Source: Streptococcus vestibularis ATCC 49124
Lineage (GTDB): Bacteria > Bacillota > Bacilli > Lactobacillales > Streptococcaceae
DNA length: 38,245 bases
Direction: 5' to 3'
Assembly: GCF_000188295.1 (NCBI RefSeq)
Contig: NZ_GL831112.1
Coordinates: 1-38,245, forward strand
Below are positions 37,514 to 38,245 of this stretch, in pieces (position 1 is the first letter of the stretch; each line of letters opens with the position of its first letter). A program made the translations under genes and the position numbers. The notes beneath the pieces are model-generated. The model saw only the letters and a program-made list of their open reading frames with translations. It made no database searches and was not told the origin of the DNA.

Positions 37514-38212
37514 ATGTTTAAAAAAAGTTATAAGGGACGCCGTATCAAATTAGCAGCAAAGAAATCATTGGCGGTACCAGTGGCAATTGTAACAAGTTTT
37601 ATTGTCATTCTGGGAGTATCACTCTCTACGTTAGTTAATAAAGGGTTGGTTAACGCATTTTCAGATTCTGTTACTCCAGCGCCTTCAACAGCATCAACAA
37701 CGTCAGAATCGACAGCAGATTTAGTAAAATCAACAGAAATTAGCTCAAGTAAAGATAATAAGGCTAATAAAGAAAAGGTTGAAGAAAGTAAGCCTCAGTC
37801 AGAAACAACAGGAGAAGCGGTAGAAGCAGCTGAAAAGTCTCAGTCATATACTGCTACTAAAAGCACTACTACAACGAGTACTGATACTACGTCGACTCAA
37901 AATACTATAACAGCTCCTTCGGTTGTTGCAAGTGGTAGTGGGTCAGTTGTTCTCTCAAATGGTAACACTGCAGGAGAAGTTGGTTCTTATGCAGCGGCAC
38001 AGATGGCAGCTGCTACTGGTGTTCCTCAGTCAACTTGGGAGTCAATTATTGCGCGTGAGTCAAATGGAGACCATACTGCAGCAAATGGTTCAGGTGCATC
38101 AGGTCTTTTTCAGACAATGCCTGGATGGGGCTCTACTGTAACGGTTGAGGATCAAATTCAATCAGCCTTGAATGCCTATAACGCACAAGGGTTGTCAGCT
38201 TGGAATTACTAA
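37514..38212 (+). CDS. membrane-anchored SLT-like lytic transglycosylase
   Basis: A 232-residue protein: basic N-terminus, one membrane segment or uncleaved signal (about 19-42, [20 protein letters not shown]), a long Ser/Thr/Glu-rich linker (50-150), and a C-terminal lysozyme-like domain (about 155-232) with likely catalytic Glu182 in IIARESNGD, then [13 protein letters not shown] and [12 protein letters not shown]. It is probably a peptidoglycan lytic transglycosylase of the same broad class as the preceding gene. The ribosome site AGGAGGG is strong. The upstream 37412-37513 holds no assigned promoter. Confidence 0.85.
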   Translation: MFKKSYKGRRIKLAAKKSLAVPVAIVTSFIVILGVSLSTLVNKGLVNAFSDSVTPAPSTASTTSESTADLVKSTEISSSKDNKANKEKVEESKPQSETTGEAVEAAEKSQSYTATKSTTTTSTDTTSTQNTITAPSVVASGSGSVVLSNGNTAGEVGSYAAAQMAAATGVPQSTWESIIARESNGDHTAANGSGASGLFQTMPGWGSTVTVEDQIQSALNAYNAQGLSAWNY

Positions 38213-38221
38213 GATTTATAG

Positions 38222-38245
38222 AAGTTGGGAGATATCTCTCAACTT
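38222..38245 (+). terminator. hairpin at the window edge, probable terminator
   Basis: 12-base arms (38222-38233, 38234-38245) with one G-U pair start 10 bases after the SLT gene stop. Any T-run lies outside the window. Confidence 0.5.

Overview
This window is the chromosomal replication-origin region of a low-GC streptococcus. The gene order running leftwards from the origin (dnaA, dnaN, a DUF951 gene, ychF, pth, mfd, rqcP, divIC, a small ORF, a beta-lactamase-like gene, tilS, hpt, ftsH) and the order to the right (parB, htrA, rlmH, tRNAs, trpS, guaB, recF/yaaA, ymfF/ymfH, rodZ, pgsA, ecfA1-ecfA2-ecfT) are the conserved streptococcal origin neighbourhood. Several housekeeping-adjacent genes are broken (rodZ, a DUF1275 gene, the small ORF next to divIC, tilS, an IS30 transposase). 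That amount of decay suggests the salivarius group and most probably Streptococcus thermophilus. The species call is inference; no marker gene in the window settles it.

Layout. Bases 35-1184 are an IS30-family element whose transposase carries a nonsense codon. Bases 1245-15733 are a long leftward set of genes: DNA replication (dnaA, dnaN), translation quality control and tRNA biology (pth, ychF, rqcP, tilS), repair (mfd), division (divIC), purine salvage (hpt) and membrane proteolysis (ftsH). The origin is bipartite: a DnaA-box cluster between parB and dnaA, and an unwinding module between dnaA and dnaN made of tandem DnaA boxes, a 4-bp spacer and five DnaA-trios. parB and htrA lie on the other side of oriC. 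A third DnaA-box group sits between htrA and rlmH and overlaps the rlmH promoter, which appears to give a leaderless mRNA. Bases 18731-19945 hold a frameshifted DUF1275 membrane gene and tRNA-Arg, tRNA-Glu and tRNA-Asn.

Bases 19958-25163 carry a YfhO-type membrane protein, an ABC-F ATPase whose second ATP site looks degenerate in all three of its motifs, and a YitT-type membrane protein. A parS site follows directly, and then a tryptophan T-box leader controlling trpS. guaB converges on recF-yaaA. A rightward run then carries two M16 peptidase-like genes, a rodZ homologue with two in-frame stops, pgsA, and the energy-coupling module ecfA1-ecfA2-ecfT, with a second parS inside ecfA1. The window ends with two secreted or anchored cell-wall proteins (LysM plus lysozyme-like, and SLT-like).

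Most of the window is well-known core genome. I did not find a clearly new multi-gene system. The observations I would follow first are the A7 heptamer that splits tilS in exactly the frame a -1 shift would repair, the coherent degeneration of one ATP site in the ABC-F protein, the DnaA-box palindrome after dnaN, the DnaA boxes on the leaderless rlmH promoter, and the two parS sites (one coding, one abutting the trpS promoter).
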